Assembly: GCA_014649355.1 (NCBI GenBank)
Contig: BMSW01000006.1
Location: forward strand, 372,001-436,000
DNA: 64,000 nt
Reading direction: 5' to 3'
Origin: Streptomyces althioticus
GTDB taxonomy: Bacteria > Actinomycetota > Actinomycetes > Streptomycetales > Streptomycetaceae
Under the pieces are notes generated by a model. The model was not told the DNA's origin, did no database searches, and saw nothing but the letters and a program-made list of their open reading frames with translations. Below are positions 8,497-15,731 of the stretch, piece by piece. How positions within the stretch are numbered: the first letter of the stretch is position 1; the number at the start of each line of letters is the position of its first letter. Position numbers and translations under genes: made by a program.

Positions 8497-8511
8497 CGGT
8501 AATCATTTTCA
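8497..8511. promoter_or_regulatory. Fur/Zur-family-like operator upstream of the operon
   Basis: CGGTAATCATTTTCA matches 12 of 15 positions of the 7-1-7 palindrome TGAAAATCATTTTCA used by actinobacterial Zur/Fur-type repressors. It is a conspicuous AT-rich island in very GC-rich DNA and lies about 105 bp upstream of the ATP-grasp start. If functional, it would make the operon metal-repressed. The left half-site is degenerate, so the call rests on one good half-site plus position. Confidence 0.45.
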
Positions 8512-8611
8512 ATGTCAGTCGTCGAGGGGATGCGCTCGCGCCCACGGTGCGTCGAGCCGACGCGCGGAGCCGGGGTGCAGCCGGGGGGGGGCAGCCGGGG
8601 CGCCGGTGAAG

Positions 8612-8661
8612 CCGGGAAAAGAAAGACGGCCGGGTCAGGGGGAGGCCCTGACCCGGCCGTC
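8612..8661 (-). terminator. Intrinsic terminator of the marR-like gene
   Basis: A perfect 16-bp stem, GACGGCCGGGTCAGGG (8625-8640) against 8646-8661, with a 5-nt loop. On the minus strand it is followed by a pyrimidine-rich tract (complement of 8614-8624, TTTCTTTTCCC). It begins 14 bp beyond the marR-like stop at 8676 and separates that gene from the ATP-grasp operon promoter. Confidence 0.85.
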
Positions 8662-8675
8662 GGTCGCCGGATGGA

Positions 8676-9173
8676 TCAGTCGGTGCGCCCGCGCAGCAGC
8701 GCGAGCTCGTGGTTCAGCTCGGTGAGGAAGCGGATCACCACACGCAGCTCCTCGGCCGTGAACCGTTCACGGGTCGTGTCGGTGCTGTGGGCGAGCGGTC
8801 GGAAGTACTCCCGCGCCAGGCCCTTGGCGCGGTCCTCGTACTCCAGATGCACGACACGGCGGTCGTCGGACGCCCGGACACGCCGGATGTGCCCCGCCCG
8901 CTCCAGCCGGTCCAGGCATGCTGTCATCGCGCCGGAGGTGAGGTTGAGCTGTCTGCGCAGCCGGCCGGGCGTCATCGGCGTGTCGGGTCCGCCCCCGTCG
9001 AGGATCGCTATCAGGGCGAGCATGTCGGTGTGGTGCAGACCGTGCGCCTGAGCGAACTCCTGGACGATGCGGTTGAACTCGCCGGTCATCCGGCGCAGTT
9101 GCACCGCGAATGACTGCAGTCCTGTCGGGCACTCCTCCGGCGGGGGAGGTGCGGAGGTTTGTGAGCCGCTCAT
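8676..9173 (-). CDS. MarR-family transcriptional regulator
   Basis: 165 residues with the MarR winged-helix layout: helix before LHHTDMLALIAILDGG, recognition region MTPGRLRRQLNLTSGAMTACLDRLERAG, and the wing HIRRVRASDDRRVVHLEYEDRAKGL. Such dimeric regulators usually repress a neighbouring transporter until a ligand binds. It is divergent from the MMPL transporter with only 75 bp between starts, and tandem TTGACATAA repeats lie in that gap, so it probably controls both genes. A -10 hexamer TATACT (minus strand, 9185-9180) ends six bases before the ATG, so the mRNA is probably leaderless. Confidence 0.9.
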   Translation of the reverse strand: MSGSQTSAPPPPEECPTGLQSFAVQLRRMTGEFNRIVQEFAQAHGLHHTDMLALIAILDGGGPDTPMTPGRLRRQLNLTSGAMTACLDRLERAGHIRRVRASDDRRVVHLEYEDRAKGLAREYFRPLAHSTDTTRERFTAEELRVVIRFLTELNHELALLRGRTD

Positions 9174-9194
9174 GCGGCCAGTATAGGATCACTC

Positions 9195-9224
9195 GATGAT
9201 TGACATAATCGATCATTGACATAA
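9195..9224. promoter_or_regulatory. Tandem direct repeat in the marR/MMPL promoter region
   Basis: ATTGACATAA occurs at 9199-9208 and again at 9215-9224, a 16-bp period, with TGAT/ATCA half-sites around them. Each copy contains TTGACA, a perfect -35 hexamer on the plus strand. The element is the likely MarR operator overlapping the MMPL promoter. Confidence 0.55.
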
Positions 9225-9248
9225 CCGCTTCGCGCCATAGGAACCCAC

Positions 9249-11363
9249 ATGACATCCGCACCACGCCGGGCCCGGTGGCTCGTCCCGCTCGCTCTGTTGA
9301 TCGTCTGGCTCGGCGTGGGCGGGATGCTCGGCCCGTACGCGGGGAAGCTGGGCGAGGTGGCCACCAACGACCAGGCCTCCTTCCTGCCCCAGAGCGCCGA
9401 GTCCACGCAGGTCCTCGACCAGCGGAAGGCGTTCGACCAGCAGGAGACGCTGCCCGCGATCGTCGTGTGGACCGCCGACGGGGACCGGATCACCGGCGCC
9501 CAGACCGAGGCCGCCACCCGCGCGGTCGCCGGGCTCGCCGGCACACCGGGCGTCGTGGGTCAGCCCTCGCCCGCCTTCCCCTCCGAGGACGGCAAGGCCC
9601 TGCAGTCCGTGGTGCAGGTGGAGCCCGACCTCGGCGACAAGCTGGCCGACGTCGTCGACGAGGTACGCGATGCGGCGGGCACCGTCGACGGCACCACGGC
9701 CGAGGTGGCGGGCCCCGCGGCCAGCCAGACCGACCTGTCGGACGCCTTCTCCGGCATCGACGGACTGCTGCTCGGCGTCGCCCTCGCCGCCGTGCTGGTC
9801 ATCCTGCTGCTGGTCTACCGCAGCGTTCTGCTGCCCTTCGTCATCATCCTCGGCTCCGTCTTCGCGCTCGGCCTGGCCTGCGCGGTCGTGTACGTCCTCG
9901 CCGACCACGACGTGGTGCGCGTCGACGGCCAGGTCCAGGGCATCCTGTCCATCCTCGTGATCGGCGCGGCCACCGACTACGCCCTGCTCCTCGCCGCCCG
10001 CTTCCGCGAGGAACTCGCCACGCGCGGCGACCGGTTCACCGCCGCGCGCGCGGCCGTACGCCGGTCCTTCGGCGCCATCACCGCCAGCGCCGCCACCGTC
10101 GCCCTCGGCCTGCTGACGCTGCTCGCCAGCGACCTCACCAACAACCGCGCCCTCGGCCCGGTCGGCGCCATCGGCATCGTGTGCTCGGTGCTCTCCGCGC
10201 TCACCTTCCTGCCGGCCGCCCTCGCCCTCCTGGGCCGCAGCGCGTACTGGCCCGCCAAGCCCAAGGCGTCCGACGCCACCGTCGAGGGACACAGCGTGTG
10301 GCGCCGCGTCGCCGCGACCGTCGACCGCAAGCCGCGCCGCGTGTGGGCGGTGACCGCGCTGATCCTCGCCGTCTTCGCGGCCTTCTCCCCGTCCCTGTCC
10401 GCCAAGGGCACCCCGCTCGACGAGATCTTCGTCAACGACGCGCCGTCGGTCGCCGCCCAGAAGACGCTCGGCGAGCACTTCCCCGGCGGGTCCGGCAACC
10501 CGGCCGTCATCCTCGCCGACGCCGACCGGCTCGACGAGGTCACCGCCGCCGCGAACAAGACCGAGGGTGTGGCGTCCGCCGCCCCCGTCTCCGCCTCCGG
10601 ACGGCCCGGCGGCGGGGAGCCGCTGGTCGTCGACGGGCGGGTGCGCGTCGACGCCACGCTGGAGGCCGCGGCCGACAGCGACGCCGCGAAGCGGGCCGTG
10701 GAGCGGCTCCGCGACAACGTGCACGACATCTCCGGCGCCGACGCGCTCGTCGGCGGCTACACCGCCCAGCAGGTCGACACCCAGCAGACCGCCTCCGACG
10801 ACCGCACGCTCATCGTGCCGATCGTCCTCGTCGTCATCCTGCTGATCCTCGTCCTGCTGCTGCGGTCCGTGCTCGTGCCCGTGCTGCTGGTCGCGACCGT
10901 GGCGCTCAACTTCCTCGCCACGCTCGGCGTGTCCGCGCTGGTCTTCGAGCACCTCTTCGGCTTCAGCGGAACGGACGCGTCGGTCCCGCTGTACGGCTTC
11001 GTGTTCCTGGTCGCCCTGGGCGTCGACTACAACATCTTCCTGATGTCCCGGGTCCGCGAGGAGGCGCTGACCCACGGCACCCGCCAAGGCGTCCTGCGCG
11101 GCCTCACCACCACCGGCGGGGTCATCACCTCGGCGGGCGTGGTCCTCGCCGCGACGTTCGCCGCGCTGATGGTGATCCCCCTGGCCTTCCTGGTCCAGAT
11201 CGCCTTCATCGTCGCCTTCGGCGTCCTCCTCGACACCCTGGTCGTGCGCTCCCTGCTGGTGCCGGCCCTGGTGATCGACATCGGCCCCAAGGCCTGGTGG
11301 CCGGGCGCCCTCTCCCGTACGCCGGAAAAGAGCGAGGACGCGCCGGCGCCCGGACGCACGTGA
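9249..11363 (+). CDS. MMPL-family RND transporter
   Basis: 704-residue membrane protein with the duplicated MMPL layout: an N-terminal transmembrane helix, an extracytoplasmic loop of about 130 residues, a cluster of about five helices (GILSILVIGAATDYALLLAARFREEL region), a second loop, and a second helix cluster with FVFLVALGVDYNIFLMSRVREE. The two A/G-x-D-Y motifs (ATDYALLL and GVDYNIFL) are the proton-relay aspartates of the family. These proteins export lipids or drugs in actinomycetes. AGGAA lies at a good distance before ATG 9249. The adjacent MarR regulator suggests inducible efflux of a toxic compound. Length is normal for the Streptomyces type. Confidence 0.92.
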   Translation: MTSAPRRARWLVPLALLIVWLGVGGMLGPYAGKLGEVATNDQASFLPQSAESTQVLDQRKAFDQQETLPAIVVWTADGDRITGAQTEAATRAVAGLAGTPGVVGQPSPAFPSEDGKALQSVVQVEPDLGDKLADVVDEVRDAAGTVDGTTAEVAGPAASQTDLSDAFSGIDGLLLGVALAAVLVILLLVYRSVLLPFVIILGSVFALGLACAVVYVLADHDVVRVDGQVQGILSILVIGAATDYALLLAARFREELATRGDRFTAARAAVRRSFGAITASAATVALGLLTLLASDLTNNRALGPVGAIGIVCSVLSALTFLPAALALLGRSAYWPAKPKASDATVEGHSVWRRVAATVDRKPRRVWAVTALILAVFAAFSPSLSAKGTPLDEIFVNDAPSVAAQKTLGEHFPGGSGNPAVILADADRLDEVTAAANKTEGVASAAPVSASGRPGGGEPLVVDGRVRVDATLEAAADSDAAKRAVERLRDNVHDISGADALVGGYTAQQVDTQQTASDDRTLIVPIVLVVILLILVLLLRSVLVPVLLVATVALNFLATLGVSALVFEHLFGFSGTDASVPLYGFVFLVALGVDYNIFLMSRVREEALTHGTRQGVLRGLTTTGGVITSAGVVLAATFAALMVIPLAFLVQIAFIVAFGVLLDTLVVRSLLVPALVIDIGPKAWWPGALSRTPEKSEDAPAPGRT

Positions 11364-11381
11364 CGCGACCGGCGTGACCAC

Positions 11382-11409
11382 GGGCGGGCAGCCATCCGGC
11401 TGTCCGCCC
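11382..11409 (+). terminator. Terminator hairpin after the MMPL gene
   Basis: GGGCGGGCAGCC (11382-11393) pairs with GGCTGTCCGCCC (11398-11409), 12 bp with one G-T pair and a 4-nt loop, 18 bp after the MMPL stop. It lies between two convergent genes and may serve both. Confidence 0.7.
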
Positions 11410-11447
11410 GCACTTCGTCGTGGCGCGGGTCCTCCGCGCCCCGGTGC

Positions 11448-11804
11448 TCAGCCGGAACTGCCGCAGGACGACGAAGAACCGCCTCCGCAGGACGAGGAGC
11501 TCCCGCAGGAGGAACCGCTGCCGCAGGACGAGGTCGTCTCCCCGGAGCAGCTTCCGGACGAGCCTCCGCCCGGGTCGGCGGCCCACCAGCCCGGGTACGC
11601 GGACTCACCGCCCGCCACGTGAGCCGAGGCGGAACCATGGACGCCGGCCGCGCCCCGACCACCGCCCACACCTCGCGAGCGTCGGATGCCCGGCTGGACG
11701 CGCCGACCGGTCCAGGAGCGTGACAACCCCCTGACCACCGACCAGATGATCGCGGCGGCGATCGTCACGACGAATCCGAAAGCGAGCAGTAGTACCACCA
11801 CCAT
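11448..11804 (-). CDS. Small single-pass membrane protein with Cys/Ser/Gly-rich tail
   Basis: 118 residues from ATG 11804, chosen because a purine-rich GGAAGGGGG site lies just upstream and the protein then opens directly with a hydrophobic helix (about residues 2-23). A basic segment (SRSWTGRR, RRSRG) follows, then a C-terminal tail of about 35 residues made almost wholly of Ser, Gly and five Cys in the pattern SC-x(5-6)-C repeated. The cysteine spacing suggests metal or redox chemistry, but no function is known to me. It is convergent with the MMPL gene and not obviously in an operon. The amino-acid bias could also be a compositional artefact, although the start signals are good. Confidence 0.6.
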   Translation of the reverse strand: MVVVLLLAFGFVVTIAAAIIWSVVRGLSRSWTGRRVQPGIRRSRGVGGGRGAAGVHGSASAHVAGGESAYPGWWAADPGGGSSGSCSGETTSSCGSGSSCGSSSSCGGGSSSSCGSSG

Positions 11805-11943
11805 GGCAGCCCCCTTCCGCCGATGCCGCTCACCGGCTGCTCGCACGATGCCCCCTGGCGGAGGCACCCCAAGCGCTTCTTGAGCAAGTCCAGAGCTTCC
11901 GCCCGGGGACACGGTTGTCGGCCCCGTGTGTCAGAGTCTGCGC

Positions 11944-12270
11944 ATGCTGGAGATCACGGTGCAGACGGAGAACGGGGAGCGGCACGTCGGTGTGTCCGCC
12001 GAGGAACTGGCCGGGCTGGTGCGGCGCATCGGGGGTGAAGGCGACCGCTTCCTGGTGATCGAGCGGATCCCGGACGAGACGCACGTCTTCGCCCAGGTGT
12101 GGCACGCGACGGACGACGACTACACGGTCGAGCACCGCGACGGCTCGGCCGACCGGCACTTCGGCGCGAGGACGCAGCAGGTGGAGACCGTGATCGCCGC
12201 GGTCACCGGCTGGGCGCGTCGGGAACGGGGATGGGACGGCGCTCTGGACTGGTCGCTGCTGAAGCTGTGA
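11944..12270 (+). CDS. Conserved hypothetical protein, about 108 residues
   Basis: Small soluble protein of mixed alpha/beta composition, beginning MLEITVQTENGERHVGVSAE with a strand-turn-strand pattern and ending GWDGALDWSLLKL. No signal peptide, membrane segment or known motif seen. Codon use is typical of real Streptomyces genes. The start could be 18 bases earlier (11926); ATG 11944 is preferred because the protein starts with a hydrophobic strand there, but neither start has a convincing ribosome site. It stands alone between terminators. Function unknown. Confidence 0.6.
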   Translation: MLEITVQTENGERHVGVSAEELAGLVRRIGGEGDRFLVIERIPDETHVFAQVWHATDDDYTVEHRDGSADRHFGARTQQVETVIAAVTGWARRERGWDGALDWSLLKL

Positions 12271-12317
12271 TCCGCCCCGGACGCCCCGTCGCCCCTCCCG
12301 CCGACCGCGGGAAGCGA

Positions 12318-12352
12318 CCCGCCCCCGGCAGCCAGTGGCGTCCGGGGGCGGG
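12318..12352. terminator. Bidirectional terminator hairpin
   Basis: CCCGCCCCCGG (12318-12328) pairs perfectly with CCGGGGGCGGG (12342-12352), an 11-bp GC stem with a 13-nt loop, between the convergent hypothetical gene (stop 12270) and MFS gene (stop 12379). Confidence 0.7.
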
Positions 12353-12378
12353 ATGAACGGGGTGCGCGGGTGGAAGGC

Positions 12379-13665
12379 TCAGGCGCTCGGGTCCTGGGCG
12401 CAGGCCGCCGTAGGCCTGTCCTGCCCCGCCGATTCCGTACCGGCGCCCGTCGACGACAGGACGACCTTCGACGCGCGGCGGTCCCGGTCCAGGTACCCGC
12501 CCGTGGCCGCGAGGGCGAGGCCGACGACCGCCAGGGCGGCACCGACCAGCGTGGGCGAGGACCAGCCCCAGCCGGCCGCGATGACCAGGCCGCCCAGCCA
12601 CGCGCCGCCCGCGTTGGCGAGATTGAAGGCGGAGTGGTTGGACGCGGCCGCCATCGTCGGCGCCTCGTGCGCCTTGGCCATCAGCAGCATCTGCACCGGC
12701 GTGGTGATCAGCGAGCTGAGACCGCCCGTGATCGTGATGACGATCAGCGCGGGCACCAGATGCCCGATGACGAAGTGCAGCGTCACCAGCGCCGCCGCGA
12801 GCAGCGCGAAACCGCCGTACATCGTCGGCCGAAGCGCCCGGTCGGTCAGCGGGCCGGCGACGAGCGTGCCGAGCGTCATGCCGACACCGAACAGCGCGAG
12901 CACCAGGGTCGTGGACCCGTCCGAGATTCCCGTCAGGTTGGTCAGCATCGGCACCAGGTAGCTGTACATCGCGAAGAAGCCGCCGAACCCGACGACCGCC
13001 GTGACCAGACCCAGCAGCACCTGCTTGTTCTTCATCGCGCGCAGCTCGTGCATCACGCCGGCCTGCTCGCCGCGCGGCTGGTGCGGGACGAGCCGCACGA
13101 GCGCCGCCAGGGCGAGGACGCCGATGACCGCCACCGCCGCGTACGCGAACCGCCAGCCCAGCTGCTGCCCGAGCGCGGTCCCGGCCGGGACGCCGACGAT
13201 GTTGGCGACCGTCAGACCGAGGAACATCATCGACACCGCGCGGGCCGCCCGGTCCTGCGCGACCAGCTTGGAGGCGACCACCGCGCCGACGCCGAACAGC
13301 GCACCGTGCGGAAGCCCCGCCAGGACACGTGCCGCGAACAGCAGCTCGAAGTTCGGCGCGAGCGCCGAGGCCACGTTCCCGACGACGAACACGCCCGTCA
13401 GCATCAGCAGCAGCCGCTTGTGCGGCACCCGCGCGCCGATCGCCGTGAGCAGCGGCGCGCCGACCACCACGCCCAGGGCGTAGGCGGAGACAACGTTGCC
13501 CGCGGTCGGCACGGACACCGCCAGCCCGTCGGCGATCTGGGGGAGCAGCCCCATGGAGACGAACTCGGTCGTGCCGATGCCGAACGCGACGACGGCCAGG
13601 GCGAACAAAGCCAAGGGCATGGCGAGGGGAAACCTTCCGCGTAGGAGCCGGGTGAGGGCGCCCAC
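12379..13665 (-). CDS. MFS transporter, DHA1/AraJ-like drug-type efflux
   Basis: 428 residues, about twelve membrane segments. The N-terminus has the FALAVVAFGIGTTEFVSMGLLPQIA segment characteristic of the AraJ/YdhP-type branch of drug:proton antiporters, followed by TAGNVVSAYALGVVVGAPLLTAI and the loop VPHKRLLL. The long polar C-terminus has no motif. The proposed GTG start 13665 lacks a clear ribosome site; an internal ATG at 13620 would remove only the first 15 residues before helix 1. No adjacent regulator. Probably exports arabinose-like sugars, chloramphenicol-like compounds or other small molecules; the substrate is not predictable. Confidence 0.88.
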   Translation of the reverse strand: MGALTRLLRGRFPLAMPLALFALAVVAFGIGTTEFVSMGLLPQIADGLAVSVPTAGNVVSAYALGVVVGAPLLTAIGARVPHKRLLLMLTGVFVVGNVASALAPNFELLFAARVLAGLPHGALFGVGAVVASKLVAQDRAARAVSMMFLGLTVANIVGVPAGTALGQQLGWRFAYAAVAVIGVLALAALVRLVPHQPRGEQAGVMHELRAMKNKQVLLGLVTAVVGFGGFFAMYSYLVPMLTNLTGISDGSTTLVLALFGVGMTLGTLVAGPLTDRALRPTMYGGFALLAAALVTLHFVIGHLVPALIVITITGGLSSLITTPVQMLLMAKAHEAPTMAAASNHSAFNLANAGGAWLGGLVIAAGWGWSSPTLVGAALAVVGLALAATGGYLDRDRRASKVVLSSTGAGTESAGQDRPTAACAQDPSA

Positions 13666-13933
13666 CGCTCAGCGCCGCGGTACCGGACGGCGCGTCCGGT
13701 GACAGCGGTGTGCTGGTCGGTGGGGGCGGTCCGGCGCCGGTCCTCGTCGTCCGGGCGTGGTTGCCGCGTGCACCAGCCTGCCAGATCACCCCACGGGTGA
13801 GGAAACCGGGCGGCGACTGCCGTCGCCGTGCCGCACGGCGGCGCCTCCGGGGCACGGTCCCGGAGGTGGCACTGTGACTGTCTCACCGGCCGGGCGCCGC
13901 TGACCCGCACCACCGGACCACCGCGGCTCCGGC

Positions 13934-14776
13934 TCAGCCGCGCCCCCCGAGCAGCACCCCCAGCAGATGCGCCACCGCGTCCGCGACGGCGTCCCGGGCC
14001 GGTCCGAGGTACTTACGCGGATCCACCGCCGACGGATGTGCCTCCAGGTACGTCCGCGCGGCACGCGTGAACTGCTTGTTCAGGTGCGTGGAGACGTTCA
14101 CCTTCGTCATCCCGGCCGCCACCGCCCGCGACAGCTCCGCGTCCGCCACGCCCGACGAGCCGTGCAGCACCAGCGGCACGCCGACCGCGTCACGCAGCGC
14201 CGAGATGAGCGCGAAGTCCAGCACGGCGTCCCGGGTGGTCATGGCGTGAGAGCTGCCCACCGCCACGGCCAGCGCGTCGACCCCGGTGGCGCCGACGAAG
14301 TCCCGCGCCTGAGCCGGATCGGTCCGCACCCCGGGCGCGTGCGCCCCGTCCTTCCCGCCCACCTCGCCGAGCTCGGCCTCCACCCACACGTCCCGGGCAT
14401 GACAGTACGCGGTGACCTCACGGGTCGCCTGAAGGTTCTCCTTGTAGGGAAGCGTGGAGGCGTCGAACATCACGGACGAGAAGCCGAGCCCTACGGCCTC
14501 GTGCACGAGGTCCACCGACTCCGCGTGGTCGAGGTGCACGGCGACGGGGACCAGCGCGGCGCGCGCCACGGCGAGGGCCGCGAGTCCGATCGGCTCGAGA
14601 CCGCCGTGGTAGCGGGCGGTGTTCTCACTGATCTGCAGGATCACCGGACGGCCCGCGGCCTCCGCGCCCGCGACGATCGCCTCGGCGTGTTCCAGCTGCA
14701 CGACGTTGAACGCCCCCACGCCGACGCCGGCACGGGCGGCGGGGCCGACGATCTCGTCAGTGGGGCTGAGGGGCAT
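13934..14776 (-). CDS. Class II fructose/tagatose-bisphosphate aldolase family protein
   Basis: 280 residues. Zinc-dependent class II aldolase features: GVGAFNVVQLEHAEAIV at the N-terminus, VAVHLDHAES with zinc ligands, SVMFDASTLPYKENL, the EAELGEVGGKDG loop, and LVLHGSSGV with a further zinc histidine and phosphate-binding backbone. It is shorter than FbaA and closest in layout to GatY/KbaY/AgaY tagatose-1,6-bisphosphate aldolases. It would cleave a ketohexose bisphosphate into glyceraldehyde-3-phosphate and dihydroxyacetone phosphate. It is the last gene of the sugar operon and overlaps the PfkB gene by 20 bp, so translation is coupled. The SIS, PfkB and aldolase trio suggests the galactosamine-to-tagatose route. 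Confidence 0.85.
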   Translation of the reverse strand: MPLSPTDEIVGPAARAGVGVGAFNVVQLEHAEAIVAGAEAAGRPVILQISENTARYHGGLEPIGLAALAVARAALVPVAVHLDHAESVDLVHEAVGLGFSSVMFDASTLPYKENLQATREVTAYCHARDVWVEAELGEVGGKDGAHAPGVRTDPAQARDFVGATGVDALAVAVGSSHAMTTRDAVLDFALISALRDAVGVPLVLHGSSGVADAELSRAVAAGMTKVNVSTHLNKQFTRAARTYLEAHPSAVDPRKYLGPARDAVADAVAHLLGVLLGGRG

Positions 14777-15692
14777 GGAGGTCCTCCACGGTCACGGTGG
14801 TTCGGAAGCGTTCGTGGACGGCGACGTCGACGTCACCGGCCGCGGGGCAGGCGACTGCGGCGGCCGAGAGGGCGACGGCCTCGCGCAGGACGTCACCCCA
14901 GGGCGCGCCGTCGGCGAGCCCCGCCGCGAGGGCGGCGACACAGGCGTCGCCCGCCCCGGTGGGGTTGCCCGCCAGCCGCTCGGGCGGCACGGCACGCCGG
15001 CGGCCGTCGGGCGTGACGGCGAGGAGGCCGCCGGGGCCTGAGGACACCACGACGGCCCGGGCGCCGAGGGCACGGAGCCGCTCCGCGCCCGCAACGGCGT
15101 CGTCGCACCCGGTGGCCGCCGCGAGTTCGGCCGCGTTGGGCTTCACGACGTCGGGCCTGGCGTCCAGCGCGTCGAGCAGCGGGGCGCCACTGGTGTCCAG
15201 CACCGACGGCACCCCCGACCGCGATGCGCGGGAGATGAGTCGGGCGTACGCGTCGGACGGCAGCCCCGGCGGCAGGCTGCCGCAGAGCGCGACCACCGAG
15301 GCCTCGCGGACCAGTTCCGCGAAGCGGTCGGTGAACGCCCGCCACTCCGCCGGACCCACCTGAGGCCCCCGCTCGTTGAACACGGTGGCGTCGCCGTCGT
15401 CACCGGACACGACGGTCACGGTCCGCCGCGACTCACCGGAGACGGGGACGAGTTCGTCACGGAGCCCGGGTACGCCGCGCAGGTCCTCGCGTATCAGCGC
15501 GCCGGTGGGGCCGCCGGCGAGCCCGGTCACGGTGACGGCCCGCCCCCGCCCGGCCAGCACCCGGGCCACGTTGACGCCCTTGCCCCCGGCCCGCCGGTGG
15601 ACGGCCCCGACCCGGTGCGAGGTGCGCGGGCGCAGGCTGTCGACGCCGTACGTGACGTCGAGGGCGGCGTTGAGCGTGACGGTGAGGATCAC
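14757..15692 (-). CDS. PfkB-family hexose-phosphate kinase (1-phosphofructokinase/tagatose-6-phosphate kinase type)
   Basis: 311 residues. Ribokinase-fold signatures: MILTVTLNAALDVTY start typical of LacC/FruK, AGGKGVNVARVLAGRG near residue 36, a DTSGAPLLDAL segment, KPNAAEL, and the catalytic anion-hole motif GNPTGAGDACVAALA, whose Asp is the base. It transfers phosphate from ATP to a ketohexose phosphate. Between the SIS and aldolase genes it would convert tagatose-6-phosphate (or fructose-1-phosphate/6-phosphate) to the bisphosphate that the aldolase cleaves. The ATG is clear. Specificity within the family cannot be read from sequence; the context favours tagatose-6-phosphate. Confidence 0.88.
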   Translation of the reverse strand: MILTVTLNAALDVTYGVDSLRPRTSHRVGAVHRRAGGKGVNVARVLAGRGRAVTVTGLAGGPTGALIREDLRGVPGLRDELVPVSGESRRTVTVVSGDDGDATVFNERGPQVGPAEWRAFTDRFAELVREASVVALCGSLPPGLPSDAYARLISRASRSGVPSVLDTSGAPLLDALDARPDVVKPNAAELAAATGCDDAVAGAERLRALGARAVVVSSGPGGLLAVTPDGRRRAVPPERLAGNPTGAGDACVAALAAGLADGAPWGDVLREAVALSAAAVACPAAGDVDVAVHERFRTTVTVEDLHAPQPH

Positions 15693-15731
15693 GGCCGCCG
15701 CCCTCCCGCCCGGGAACCGGAGCCGGCGGCC

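Noticed and set aside
1..8511. The first operon as an NRPS or NIS siderophore cluster
   Set aside because: No NRPS modules, IucA/IucC synthetase, or nicotianamine-synthase/opine-dehydrogenase genes are present; only the ATP-grasp plus PLP plus epimerase set is seen.
9213..11381. A 722-codon open frame antisense to the MMPL gene
   Set aside because: The same compositional shadow, Glu/Gly/Asp-rich with no motif; the plus strand carries a clear MMPL transporter.
11374..11622. A Pro/Glu/Asp-rich plus-strand frame
   Set aside because: It is the complement of the Cys/Ser/Gly tail of the small membrane protein and follows a terminator; no start signal.
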